NCBI GenBank assembly: GCA_028284805.1
Contig: JANQQZ010000091.1
Location: forward strand, 1-64,000
Direction: 5' to 3'
Length of the DNA: 64,000 nucleotides
Origin: Phycisphaerales bacterium
GTDB lineage: Bacteria > Planctomycetota > Phycisphaerae > Phycisphaerales > UBA1924
The translations under genes were made by a program, and so were the position numbers. The notes below the pieces were generated by a model that made no database searches, was not told the origin of the DNA, and worked only from the letters and a program-made list of their open reading frames with translations. This document shows, one piece after another, positions 18,994 through 28,276 of this stretch (positions are counted from its first letter, which is position 1; every line of letters begins with the position of its first letter).

Positions 18994-19639
18994 TCGGTAT
19001 CTCGGCGTCGTAGAAGGGCCAGGTGGCGCGGTTGACGAAGCGATTCATCAGTACGGACGCGACCTCCTGCTCGCTGTAGTCCTCCGGGCCGTAGCCTCCC
19101 GCGTCGGGGAAGGCGACGTTGACGAAGAACTCGAACGCGATGTCGTCGGGCGTGATGCCATCGGTCTCGATCACCGCGACCGTCGCAGCGGCGACCCCGT
19201 CGTAGAGATACCGGTTGCCCGGGTCGTTCAGGCGGAACTCCTGAACATCGACGACGACGAGCCTGTCGACGCCCAGCTCCTCGGCGACCTCGCTGAAGGC
19301 CTGCGCCGACCAGCCCGGGTTCTCGTACTGATACCGCAGCATCGTCGCGGCGGGGACGTAGCCGGTCGCCTTCGTCTCGGTCTTGAGTCGCTCGGCGACC
19401 TGCGTCGTGATCTGGGGGATGACCGCGGGGAAGTCGGCGTGCAGGCCGCGATGGCCCGAGACGAGGACCGCGAAGGTCTGGTCGTCCAGCCCGGTGTACG
19501 CGGCTGGCTCGATGTGGGACTGGGTCTTCTGGTACTCGTTGTAGGCGAAGAACGGGAAGGCGATGATCTCGCAGCCGCTGCTCGCGATCGCCATGACCGA
19601 CAGCGCAAACCACGGAGCGAAGCGTTTCGTGCGGATCAT
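18977..19639 (-). CDS. Lipoprotein, hypothetical (paralog of neighbour)
   Basis: ALSVMAIASSGCEIIAFPFFAYNEYQ; start at 19639 with upstream GGGAG. Confidence 0.7.
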   Translation of the reverse strand: MIRTKRFAPWFALSVMAIASSGCEIIAFPFFAYNEYQKTQSHIEPAAYTGLDDQTFAVLVSGHRGLHADFPAVIPQITTQVAERLKTETKATGYVPAATMLRYQYENPGWSAQAFSEVAEELGVDRLVVVDVQEFRLNDPGNRYLYDGVAAATVAVIETDGITPDDIAFEFFVNVAFPDAGGYGPEDYSEQEVASVLMNRFVNRATWPFYDAEIPNELAY

Positions 19640-19656
19640 GCCGGACTCCCGTGGGT

Positions 19657-20103
19657 TCAGGCGCCGTTCCAGACGGCGAGCTTGTACGCCCAAGCCGCCC
19701 CCGCGAGGACCGCCAGGATGATCAAGATCCTGGCGTTGACCAGCCGGACAGCGTGTTCGCCGAGACGAGATCCCGTGATCGCGACAAACAGCCCGATCCA
19801 GAAGACCGCCGCGGCCCCAACCGACAGAATCATACCAAGGGGCTGGGTCAGGAGCGACGTCCACAGCTCGCCGTGAGCGGCGTGCGTGAACGCGGTCGTC
19901 ATGCCGCAGGTCACGCACGGGGCGTCGAACGTCACGGCCCAGATGCAGGGGGGCAGGCCGAGCTGCTCGTGCGTCCCGTGCCCCGCTTCGTCGGCTGCGA
20001 GGGCAGATGCGGTCACCAGGACACCGGCGCAGAGCGCGGCGATCCCTCCGGCAAGCAGGCGGGGGCCCGGGCCGAGACGACGATCAGTCGAACTTGAAGA
20101 CAC
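19657..20103 (-). CDS. DUF2752 membrane protein
   Basis: FDAPCVTCGMTTAFTHAAHG motif plus TMs; GTG start overlapping nuoA 3' end. Confidence 0.75.
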   Translation of the reverse strand: MSSSSTDRRLGPGPRLLAGGIAALCAGVLVTASALAADEAGHGTHEQLGLPPCIWAVTFDAPCVTCGMTTAFTHAAHGELWTSLLTQPLGMILSVGAAAVFWIGLFVAITGSRLGEHAVRLVNARILIILAVLAGAAWAYKLAVWNGA

Positions 20104-20479
20104 CCTTGCGGAATCCGTACAGGTATGCCACGACCGTGGTGAACAGGAAGAACAGGATCCGCACCAGCCACTCGGCGGCTCCGGGCGCGGTGAAATCGAT
20201 GTTAGGGAACGTCACCGCCCAGGGGTAGAGGAACACGATCTCGACGTCGAAGACGAGGAAGACCATCGCGATCAGGTAGAACCGCACGTTGAACCGCTTG
20301 CGGGCGCTGCCCACCGGGTTCATGCCGCTCTCGTAGGGGATGCCCTTCACGGCGCCATCGCGCCGGGGTCCGAGGACGGTCGTGCCGACGATGTTCGCCA
20401 CTGCGAACGTGATCGCCATCAGGATGATGATGGCCAGCGGCAGATAGCTGCTGAGGTCGGTCGCGGCAAGCGTGAGCAT
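20084..20479 (-). CDS. nuoA: NADH-quinone oxidoreductase subunit A
   Basis: GIPYESGMNPVGSARKRFNVRFYLIAMVFLVFDVEIVFLYPWAVTF. Confidence 0.92.
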   Translation of the reverse strand: MLTLAATDLSSYLPLAIIILMAITFAVANIVGTTVLGPRRDGAVKGIPYESGMNPVGSARKRFNVRFYLIAMVFLVFDVEIVFLYPWAVTFPNIDFTAPGAAEWLVRILFFLFTTVVAYLYGFRKGVFKFD

Positions 20480-20485
20480 GGCGGC

Positions 20486-20491
20486 ATGGTA
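20486..20491 (-). promoter_or_regulatory. -10-like TACCAT, 6 nt before nuoA ATG
   Basis: TACCAT-GCCGCC-ATG (minus strand). Confidence 0.45.
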
Positions 20492-20534
20492 GCCCATGTC
20501 GCGGGTATCGGCATCGGACACGCATCATCTGGAA

Positions 20535-20557
20535 CGGCCTGCCAAGCTGGCAGGCCG
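20535..20557. promoter_or_regulatory. Perfect 10-bp inverted repeat, candidate operator/UAS
   Basis: CGGCCTGCCA-AGC-TGGCAGGCCG between divergent nuoA and groEL1. Confidence 0.55.
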
Positions 20558-20637
20558 ACGTTCGTTGCACGGTCCGGCGTGTCACACGGGTCGTCCACCA
20601 GGCCCGGTCTGAGGTCTCGATCGCCCGTCCGAACCGC

Positions 20638-20652
20638 TGGCACAGCCTTTGC
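20638..20652 (+). promoter_or_regulatory. Candidate sigma-54 (-24/-12) promoter for groEL1
   Basis: TGGCACAGCCTTTGC: TGGCAC plus TTGC with GG-N10-GC spacing, 83 bp before groEL1 ATG. Confidence 0.6.
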
Positions 20653-20734
20653 CAAGCTTTCAGGCACACATCGGTCTATTCCAACGCACCCGGCCCGAGG
20701 CACTCGCCCGGCCCCAAGCGGAGAGAAGCGTTCC

Positions 20735-22486
20735 ATGGCAGCCAAAGAGCTCACCTTCGATACGGATGCACGCCAGGCCCTGCTTGCCGGCGTCGAGAAA
20801 CTCGCCAAAGCCGTCAAGAGCACCCTGGGCCCCCGCGGCCGCACCGCGGTGCTCGACAAGTCCTGGGGTGGGCCCAAGGTCACCAAGGACGGGGTGACCG
20901 TCGCCGACGACATCGAGCTCGCCGACAAGGCCCAGAACATGGGTGCCCTGCTCGTCAAGCAGGCCGCCAGCAAGACATCCGACGACGCGGGCGACGGCAC
21001 CACGACCGCGACCGTCCTCGCCGAAGCCCTCTTCCGCCAGGGCCTGAAGTACATCGCCGCGGGCGTGGACGCCAACGCCCTGGTCAGGGGCATGAAGAAG
21101 GGCGTCGAGGCCGTCGCCAATGACATCGACGCGATGGCGACCCCCATCAGCACCACCAAGGACGTGCAGAGCGTCGCGACCATCTCGGGCAACAACGACG
21201 CCGAGGTCGGCTCGCTCATGGCCCAGGCCTTCGACAAGGTCGGCCAGGACGGCGTGATCACCATCGAGGAGGGCAAGAGCCTCGACTCGATCGTCAAGGT
21301 TGTCGAGGGCATGCAGTTCGACCGGGGCTTCCTCAGCCCCAACTTTGTGACCAACGCCGACGAGATGAAGGTCGAGCTCGAGAAGTGCCTCGTGCTCGTC
21401 CACGAGGACAAGATCGACAACATCACCAAGCTCGTTCCCCTGCTCGAGAAGGTGATGGAGGCCAAGAAGCCCCTGCTGATCATCGCCGAGGATGTCACGG
21501 GCGAGGCGCTCAGCACGCTCGTCATCAACAAGCTCCGCGGCACGCTCCAGGTCTGCGCCGTCAAGGCCCCGGGTTACGGCGACCGGCGCAAGGCCATGCT
21601 CCAGGACATCGCGGTGCTCACCGGCGCCGACCCGATCATGAAGGACCTGGGCACCGAGCTCGACACCGTCGAGATCGCGCAGCTGGGCCTCGCCAAGAAG
21701 ATCACGGTCGACAACGACAACACCACGATCGTCCAGGGCGCGGGCTCGCAGAAGGACATCGACGGTCGCGTCGAGCAGATCCGGCGCGAGATCGACAACG
21801 CCACCAGCGACTACGACCGCGAGAAGCTCGAGGAGCGCCTCGCCAAGCTGACCAAGGGCGTCGCGACCATCGAGATCGGCGCCGCGAGCGAGGCCGAGCT
21901 CAAAGAGAAGAAGGACCGCGTCGAGGACGCCAAGCACGCGACCCGCGCGGCGCTCGACGAGGGCATCGTCCCGGGCGGCGGCACCAGCTACATCCGCGCC
22001 CGCGCCGCGATCGAGTCGATCAAGGAGTGGAAGGCCGTCTTCGGCAAGGACGACGAGGTCTCCGCCGACGACATCGGGCACGCCAAGTACGACGTCGCCG
22101 CGGGTCTGAACGTGGTCTACAACGCACTCGAGGTGCCGCTCAAGACCATCGCGGAGAACGCCGGCGCCAAGGGCTCGGTCATCGCCGCCAAGGTCGAGGA
22201 GCACGAGGGCAACACCGGCTACAACGCGCTGACCGACACCTACGAGGATCTGGTCAAGGCGGGCGTGATCACGCCCGCGAAGGTCGACCGCCTCGCGCTC
22301 CAGAACGCCGCGAGCGTCGCGACCGTGCTGCTCACCGCCGACTGCATCGTGACCAGCAAGCCCGAGCCCGATGCCGAGGCCCCCGCGGGCGCCGGTGCCG
22401 GCATGGACCCGATGGGTGGCATGGGCGGAATGGGAGGCATGGGTGGTATGGGTGGCATGCCTGGCATGGGCGGGATGGGGTTCTGA
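20735..22486 (+). CDS. groL: Chaperonin GroEL (GGM-tailed)
   Basis: DAGDGTTTATVLAEAL; C-terminal GMDPMGGMGGMGGMGGMGGMPGMGGMGF. Confidence 0.97.
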   Translation: MAAKELTFDTDARQALLAGVEKLAKAVKSTLGPRGRTAVLDKSWGGPKVTKDGVTVADDIELADKAQNMGALLVKQAASKTSDDAGDGTTTATVLAEALFRQGLKYIAAGVDANALVRGMKKGVEAVANDIDAMATPISTTKDVQSVATISGNNDAEVGSLMAQAFDKVGQDGVITIEEGKSLDSIVKVVEGMQFDRGFLSPNFVTNADEMKVELEKCLVLVHEDKIDNITKLVPLLEKVMEAKKPLLIIAEDVTGEALSTLVINKLRGTLQVCAVKAPGYGDRRKAMLQDIAVLTGADPIMKDLGTELDTVEIAQLGLAKKITVDNDNTTIVQGAGSQKDIDGRVEQIRREIDNATSDYDREKLEERLAKLTKGVATIEIGAASEAELKEKKDRVEDAKHATRAALDEGIVPGGGTSYIRARAAIESIKEWKAVFGKDDEVSADDIGHAKYDVAAGLNVVYNALEVPLKTIAENAGAKGSVIAAKVEEHEGNTGYNALTDTYEDLVKAGVITPAKVDRLALQNAASVATVLLTADCIVTSKPEPDAEAPAGAGAGMDPMGGMGGMGGMGGMGGMPGMGGMGF

Positions 22487-22487
22487 C

Positions 22488-22781
22488 ATGAGGGATGAAG
22501 TCCGGCTAATCGTGCGATACAGCCTCGATAATCACAAGAAATCCGGTGCAACGTCGACTCACATTCGCACTGAGATTCTTGAGAAGCATGGGCTTTCGAA
22601 GGTCGGCACCGCTACGTTCGAGAACCTCGAACCGATTTCTGCAGCCGACGCGCAAGCGATTCTGACCGAGCTTGCGAAGATCGGTGATCCGTCCAACTAC
22701 GGCAAGGGTAACGAAGACTTGGACCACTTGTGGGTTTACATGACCCAGTGGCAGGACCATCTGCTAGATGGCCACGAATAG
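22488..22781 (+). CDS. Hypothetical protein, 97 aa, between groEL1 and groES
   Basis: MRDEVRLIVRYSLDNHKKSGATSTHIRTEILEKHGLSKVG...; lower GC than neighbours. Confidence 0.6.
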   Translation: MRDEVRLIVRYSLDNHKKSGATSTHIRTEILEKHGLSKVGTATFENLEPISAADAQAILTELAKIGDPSNYGKGNEDLDHLWVYMTQWQDHLLDGHE

Positions 22782-22794
22782 GGGAACGAATTCA

Positions 22795-23085
22795 ATGGCA
22801 GTCAAACCACTCGAAGACCGCGTCCTCGTCAAGCCGCAGGACCCGGAGACCATGACCGCGTCGGGCCTGTACCTGCCCGAGTCGAGCAAGGAGAAGCCGA
22901 TCCAGGGCACGGTCGTCGCCGTTGGCCCGGGCAAGCGGCTCGACAACGGGCAGACCGCGAAGCTCCAGGTGAAGAAGGGCGACACGGTCGTCTACAGCAA
23001 GTACGCGGGCAGCGAGGTGGAGATCAAGGGCGACACGCACCTGATCGTCCGCGAGAGCGAGCTGCTCGGCGTGATCGGGGGCTGA
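22795..23085 (+). CDS. groS: Co-chaperonin GroES
   Basis: VKPLEDRVLVKPQDPETMTASGLYLPESSKEKPIQGTVVAVGPG. Confidence 0.96.
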   Translation: MAVKPLEDRVLVKPQDPETMTASGLYLPESSKEKPIQGTVVAVGPGKRLDNGQTAKLQVKKGDTVVYSKYAGSEVEIKGDTHLIVRESELLGVIGG

Positions 23086-23094
23086 CGAGGACCG

Positions 23095-24105
23095 ATGTTC
23101 ACCGCCGTCCGCGACAACCTGCGGCGCTTCGCGCCCGAGCGGCTCCAGGCCAAGGGGCTCTCGCGCGCCATGCGCGACGCCTCGGGCGCCGAGGAGCCGT
23201 GGCGCATGCGCACGCTCGTCGACGGGAAAGAGACCGAGTACCGGTTCTTCTTCGTCTGCGGCTTCGGAAAGTCGGGCACGAACTGGGTGAACAACCTGCT
23301 CAACCTGCACCCTCGGGTCCGGTGCGACGGGGAGTACTTCCTCAATACGTTCGGTTGGGCGCTCGATCAGTTCACGGGCCCGCCGCACCAGAAGGGGCAC
23401 CACGAGCCCTACCGCACGATCGCGACCGAGGCCGTGCACGATTTGGTGCGCCGGGTGCTGCTGTGCAACCTGCGCGAGAACCCGGGCGCGACGGTGCTCG
23501 GTGATCGCTCGCCCAGAGGTCTGGCCGAGGTTCTGCCCGGCGCACCGACGATGTGGCTCCTCCGCGACGGGCGCGACGTGGTGGTGAGCTACACCTACCA
23601 CTACCTGCGGCTCAAGCCCGAGTTCAACCTCAAGCACTGGAGCGAGGGCATCCGCGAGTTCTTCATGCCCTACGCGGAGAGGTACAACGCGAGCCCGCCC
23701 GAGTCGTGCTACGAGACCGCCCGCGACCTGCTCGCGCAGAAGCGGTGGGTGGGCTTCGTGTCGAACCAGTGGGCCAAGCGCGTGACGCAGGACCTCGACG
23801 CGAAGGAGGGCTACACCTCGCCCCTGCTCGAGCTCCGGTATGAGGCGCTGCACGCCGACACGCAGGGGCAGGTCGCGAGCATGTTCGAGTTCCTCGGGCT
23901 CGATCCCGCAGAGGCGGCGCCGGTCGAGTCGGGCGGCAACACCAAGGCCGGCTTCGAGCAGGAACGCCCGAACGAGTTCTACCGCAAGGGGGCGGTGGGG
24001 GATTGGCAGAACTACGACACGCCCGCGTTCCGCGAGGCGTTCGACGAGTACGCAGGAGACGCCGCCGCCCGCGCGGGCTACGGCGAATGGACGACCGCGG
24101 CCTAG
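23095..24105 (+). CDS. Sulfotransferase family protein
   Basis: [31 protein letters not shown] (PAPS 5'-phosphosulfate loop); [13 protein letters not shown]. Confidence 0.8.
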   Translation: MFTAVRDNLRRFAPERLQAKGLSRAMRDASGAEEPWRMRTLVDGKETEYRFFFVCGFGKSGTNWVNNLLNLHPRVRCDGEYFLNTFGWALDQFTGPPHQKGHHEPYRTIATEAVHDLVRRVLLCNLRENPGATVLGDRSPRGLAEVLPGAPTMWLLRDGRDVVVSYTYHYLRLKPEFNLKHWSEGIREFFMPYAERYNASPPESCYETARDLLAQKRWVGFVSNQWAKRVTQDLDAKEGYTSPLLELRYEALHADTQGQVASMFEFLGLDPAEAAPVESGGNTKAGFEQERPNEFYRKGAVGDWQNYDTPAFREAFDEYAGDAAARAGYGEWTTAA

Positions 24106-24166
24106 CCGCCGAACGAACGAGACACACACGCCGGACCTCTCGGCGACGATCAGACGGAGATCACCA

Positions 24167-25780
24167 ATGGGTCAGAAGCAGCTGATGTTCGACGATTCCG
24201 CCCTCAACGAGCTGAAGAAGGGCGTCGACCGCCTCGCCGATGCCGTCAAGGTCACGATGGGCCCGAGCGGGCGTCACGTCGTGATCGACAAGTCCTTCGG
24301 CGGGCCGACCGTCACCAAGGACGGCGTCAGCGTCGCGAAGGAAGTCGAGCTGCCCGAGCCCTTCCAGAGCATGGGCGCCAAGATGGTGCACCAGGTCGCC
24401 AAGAAGACCGCCGACAAGGCGGGCGACGGCACCACCGCCGCCACCGTGCTCGCTCAGGCGATCTTCAACGAGGGCCTGCGTCACGTGATCGCGGGCGCGA
24501 ACCCCGTGCACCTGCAGCGGGGCATCAACGCCGCCGCCGAGGCCGCGGCCGGCGCGATCGACGCCATCGCCACCCCCTGCAAGGGCAAGGCGGATTACAA
24601 GAAGATCGCGACCGTGTCGTCCAACCACGACCCCGAGATCGGCGAGCTGATCGCCGAGGCGATCAACAAGGTCGGGCACGAGGGCGTTGTCGAGGTCGAG
24701 GACGGCAAGAGCGCCGAGACGACGCTCGACTTCGTCGAGGGCATGCAGTTCGACAAGGGCTATCTGTCGCCGTACTTCCTGACCGACCCGAAGACGGCCG
24801 AGGCAGTGCTTGAGGACTGCATGATCCTCATCCACGAGAAGAAGATCGGCAACATGGCCGACCTGCTCCCCCTGCTCAACAAGATCGCGGGCGGCAGCAA
24901 GCCCCTGCTCATCATCGCCGAGGACGTCGAGAACGAGGCCCTCGCGGCGCTCGTGATCAACCGCCTGCGCGGCACGCTCAAGGTCGCGGCCGTCAAGGCC
25001 CCTGGCTTCGGCGACCGGCGCAAGCAGATGCTGGGCGACATCGCCACCCTCACCGGGGGCACGTTCTTCGCCGAGGATCTGGGCCGCAGCCTTGAGTCGG
25101 TCGAGCTCAGCGAGCTCGGCAAGGCCAAGAAGATCGTCGTCGCCAAGGACGACACCACGATCATCAAGGGCGCCGGCAAGAAGGCCGACGTCGACGCACG
25201 CGTCGCCCAGATCGAGGCCCAGCGCGAGAAGTCGACCAGCGACTACGACAAGGAGAAGCTGGCCGAGCGCCTCGCGAAGCTCACGGGTGGCGTCGCCATC
25301 ATCAACGTGGGCGGCGCGACCGAGGTCGCGATGAAGGAGCGCAAGGACATGGTCGACGACGCGCTGCACGCCACGCGTGCCGCGGCCAAGGAGGGCTACG
25401 TCCCGGGCGGCGGCGTCGCGCTGCTCCGGGCCCAGGAGGCCATCATGGCCGGCGCCAAGAAGGCCAAGGGAGACGAGAAGTTCGGCTTCGAGATCGTCGC
25501 CCGCGCCGTCGAGGCCCCGCTCCGCCAGATCGCCGAGAACGCCGGCTTGGACGGCGACCTCGCCGTCGAGACCGTCAAGGAAGAGACCGGCAACACCGGC
25601 CTCAACGCCGCGACGGGCGAGTACCAGGACCTGGTCAGCACGGGCATCATCGACCCGGCCCTGGTCGCCAAGCAGGCCCTGATCAACGCCGCCTCGGTCT
25701 CGGGCCTGATGCTCACGACCGATGTGCTGGTGACGGACCTCAAGGAGGACACCGAAGAGGTCGCGGGCGCGACGGCGTAA
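24167..25780 (+). CDS. groL: Chaperonin GroEL (second copy, no GGM tail)
   Basis: [47 protein letters not shown]...; ends [18 protein letters not shown]. Confidence 0.97.
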   Translation: MGQKQLMFDDSALNELKKGVDRLADAVKVTMGPSGRHVVIDKSFGGPTVTKDGVSVAKEVELPEPFQSMGAKMVHQVAKKTADKAGDGTTAATVLAQAIFNEGLRHVIAGANPVHLQRGINAAAEAAAGAIDAIATPCKGKADYKKIATVSSNHDPEIGELIAEAINKVGHEGVVEVEDGKSAETTLDFVEGMQFDKGYLSPYFLTDPKTAEAVLEDCMILIHEKKIGNMADLLPLLNKIAGGSKPLLIIAEDVENEALAALVINRLRGTLKVAAVKAPGFGDRRKQMLGDIATLTGGTFFAEDLGRSLESVELSELGKAKKIVVAKDDTTIIKGAGKKADVDARVAQIEAQREKSTSDYDKEKLAERLAKLTGGVAIINVGGATEVAMKERKDMVDDALHATRAAAKEGYVPGGGVALLRAQEAIMAGAKKAKGDEKFGFEIVARAVEAPLRQIAENAGLDGDLAVETVKEETGNTGLNAATGEYQDLVSTGIIDPALVAKQALINAASVSGLMLTTDVLVTDLKEDTEEVAGATA

Positions 25781-25782
25781 CT

Positions 25783-25822
25783 AATCTCGATACTGATCAT
25801 TTGGAGAGATTCAGGTGATCAG
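25783..25822 (+). promoter_or_regulatory. Interleaved inverted repeats (possible H-type pseudoknot) upstream of orf238
   Basis: AATCTC(25783-88)/GAGATT(25806-11) interleaved with CTGATCA(25793-99)/TGATCAG(25816-22). Confidence 0.4.
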
Positions 25823-25824
25823 AT

Positions 25825-26541
25825 TTGGCTCTCGAATCGTTTAATCCTGGCTGGCTGATCGCGGTTGGATCGATTTCGTCTGCGGTTGTGGGAGCGGTTG
25901 CGCTGTGGGTAGCAATTCAGTCGCTCAGAGTGGCGCGTGCCGCCGCATCGCCCGATGTGCGTGTACGCGTCGAACTGGACTCAGATGCCACCACGCTGAT
26001 CAACATCGTTATCGAAAACGTTGGGCGATCGGTGGCGTATGACGTGAGATTCGAGCTTTCGAGGCCGATTCCTGAGCGTGCATTTGGCTTTGCAGACGGT
26101 GCAAGTGAGCAAGAAATCCAAGAGTCACTTCGCAAACTAGCTGGTTCATACGAAGAGATGCGAACGGGACCACTGTTTGATGGCATACCAGCTTTGGGGC
26201 CGGGAGAAAAACGCGTCCTTGTCTGGGGTCAGCATGCCGGCATACGTTCTTGGATCAAGAACGAGTATGTCAAGGTTTCTGCAACGTTCAAGGACGAGCG
26301 TCAGAGAGTTGTTCGCACACTCGGTGTTCTCGAGATGTCTTCGTTTTATGGGTGCGGACTCGGAAAGAATGATGCACTTTCCGGTATCAAGGCGGCTGTA
26401 GATAAGATCGCCCATTGCTTTGAACACGCAGCATCCGATTTCAAGCCGATTCATGTGCTAGCAGAGACTCCCGCAGAGCGTCGCGCGAGACAACAAGAGT
26501 TCGTCGAGATGATTGAGGCAAACCGTGCCAACAACGCGTGA
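25825..26541 (+). CDS. Hypothetical membrane-anchored protein, low GC
   Basis: TTG start; N-terminal [28 protein letters not shown]; 3' end overlaps dnaJ start. Confidence 0.65.
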   Translation: MALESFNPGWLIAVGSISSAVVGAVALWVAIQSLRVARAAASPDVRVRVELDSDATTLINIVIENVGRSVAYDVRFELSRPIPERAFGFADGASEQEIQESLRKLAGSYEEMRTGPLFDGIPALGPGEKRVLVWGQHAGIRSWIKNEYVKVSATFKDERQRVVRTLGVLEMSSFYGCGLGKNDALSGIKAAVDKIAHCFEHAASDFKPIHVLAETPAERRARQQEFVEMIEANRANNA

Positions 26542-27682
26542 CTACTACGAGATTCTTGGCGTCGAGAAATCCGCCGATGCCGACGAGATCAAGCGGGCGT
26601 ACCGCCGGCTGGCGATGAAGCACCACCCGGACCGCAACCCGGGTGACGCCGAGGCGGAGGCCGCGTTCAAGGAGGCGGCCGAGGCGTACGAGGTTCTGTC
26701 CGACCCGCAGAAGAAGCAGGTCTACGACCAGTACGGCCACGACGGGCTCCGCGGGCGTGGTGCGGCGACGCACGACTTCAGCCGCATGAACGTCGACGAC
26801 ATCTTCTCGATGTTCAACGACATCTTCGGCGGGGGCGGCGGCTTCGGAGGTACCGCACGCGGGCGAGGCGGGCGCAGAGTTGCCCGGGGCTACGACCTCG
26901 AGACCGAGATCCAGATCGACCTGAAGGACTGCCTCACCGGCACCGAGACCGACGTCGAGTTCACGCGGCTCGATGTCTGCGACACCTGCACCGGCAGCGG
27001 CGCCAAGCCCGGTTCGACGCCTGAGATGTGCGGCACCTGCGGCGGTCAGGGCAAGGTGCAGCAGGCCGGGCTGGGCGGCATGTTTCGCATGGTCACCGCC
27101 TGCCCGAACTGCCGGGGCCGGGGCACGATCGTCAAGGACAAGTGCGACAGCTGCCACGGCAAGGGTCGTGTCAGCAAGAAGCGTTCGCTGGGTGTGAAGG
27201 TGCCCGCGGGCATCAGCGATGGCCAGGTGATCCGCGTGCAGGCCGAGGGCGAGCCGCCCGCGCCCGAGCAGTCGCCCGGCGGCGAGGGCGTGCGGGGCGA
27301 CTTGCACGTCGTCGTCCGCGTGAAGGACCACGAGCTCTACGAGCGCGAGGGCGACCACCTGCTGCTCGAGATGCCCATCGGCTTCTCGCAGGCGGCTCTC
27401 GGCGCCAAGATCGAGGTCCCGACGCTCGAGGGCTCGCACGAGCTCTCGATCCCGAGCGGCACGCAGCCCGGGGCCATCTTCCGCGTCTCCGGCGAGGGCC
27501 TGCCCAATCTCCGCAGCGGACGGCGAGGTGATCTGGTCATGATCACCAAGATCGAGATCCCCAAGAAGCTGACCAAGCAGCAGGAGAAGCTCCTCCGCGA
27601 GTTCGCCGAGACCGAGGACAAGAGCGTGCTCCCCGAATCGCACGGCTTCCTCAACCGCGTCCGCGACTTCCTGGGCGGCTAA
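26525..27682 (+). CDS. dnaJ: Molecular chaperone DnaJ
   Basis: [35 protein letters not shown]; four CxxCxGxG-type zinc motifs. Confidence 0.95.
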   Translation: MPTTRDYYEILGVEKSADADEIKRAYRRLAMKHHPDRNPGDAEAEAAFKEAAEAYEVLSDPQKKQVYDQYGHDGLRGRGAATHDFSRMNVDDIFSMFNDIFGGGGGFGGTARGRGGRRVARGYDLETEIQIDLKDCLTGTETDVEFTRLDVCDTCTGSGAKPGSTPEMCGTCGGQGKVQQAGLGGMFRMVTACPNCRGRGTIVKDKCDSCHGKGRVSKKRSLGVKVPAGISDGQVIRVQAEGEPPAPEQSPGGEGVRGDLHVVVRVKDHELYEREGDHLLLEMPIGFSQAALGAKIEVPTLEGSHELSIPSGTQPGAIFRVSGEGLPNLRSGRRGDLVMITKIEIPKKLTKQQEKLLREFAETEDKSVLPESHGFLNRVRDFLGG

Positions 27683-27700
27683 TCTCTGACAGGTGCACCC

Positions 27701-28276
27701 ATGAGCAACGACACCGAACACCAGCACGACGACTCGCTCGATAACGGCGGCTTCGACGAGAAGGACCTGCCGCAGGAGTGGGACCTGGACATCGACCCGG
27801 ACGACGGTCGCGTCGCCGAGCTCGAGGCCAAGCTGGAGGACGCGGAGGCACGCGCGCTGCGAGCGATGGCCGACTTCCAGAACTTCCAGCGTCGCGCCGC
27901 GAACAACGAGGTCGAGGCCCGCAAGCAGGGGGTGACGGCGGTCGTTTCCGGTCTGCTTCCGGTGCTCGACAACTTCGAGCTGGCGCTGCAGCAGAAGGAC
28001 GCGGGCGGCACGGCCGAGCAGATCCTGGGTGGCGTCGAGATGGTGAAGGGCGAACTCCTTCGCGCGCTCGAGATGCAGGGCGTGACGCCCATCAGGCCCG
28101 AGCCTGGCGATGAGCTGGACCCGGGTGCGCACGAGGCGGTGAGCCAGATGCCCGCCGAGGGCATCGACCCGGGGCGGATCGCGCAGGTCTTCCAGGTCGG
28201 CTACATGTTTGGCGATCGCGTGCTGCGCCCCGCCAAGGTCATGGTTGCGAGCGAAGCGCCCGCGGACGCCGAGTGA
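27701..28276 (+). CDS. grpE: Nucleotide exchange factor GrpE
   Basis: RALRAMADFQNFQRRAANNEVEARKQG...LLPVLDNFELAL...HEAVSQ. Confidence 0.93.
   Translation: MSNDTEHQHDDSLDNGGFDEKDLPQEWDLDIDPDDGRVAELEAKLEDAEARALRAMADFQNFQRRAANNEVEARKQGVTAVVSGLLPVLDNFELALQQKDAGGTAEQILGGVEMVKGELLRALEMQGVTPIRPEPGDELDPGAHEAVSQMPAEGIDPGRIAQVFQVGYMFGDRVLRPAKVMVASEAPADAE

Noticed and set aside
22396-22480. GGM/GGCATG tandem repeat
   Set aside because: This is the normal GroEL GGM tail, not an independent repeat element.
20660-22489. 609-aa minus-strand ORF across groEL1
   Set aside because: Antisense shadow of groEL with His/Asp/Leu bias and no recognisable domain.
24161-25369. 402-aa minus-strand ORF across groEL2
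   Set aside because: Antisense shadow of a conserved gene.
25815-25844. 9-codon ORF (VIRFGSRIV) overlapping the orf238 start
   Set aside because: Too short to support as a leader peptide without ribosome profiling.
26441-28132. 563-aa minus-strand ORF across dnaJ/grpE
   Set aside because: Antisense shadow; dnaJ and grpE are clear.
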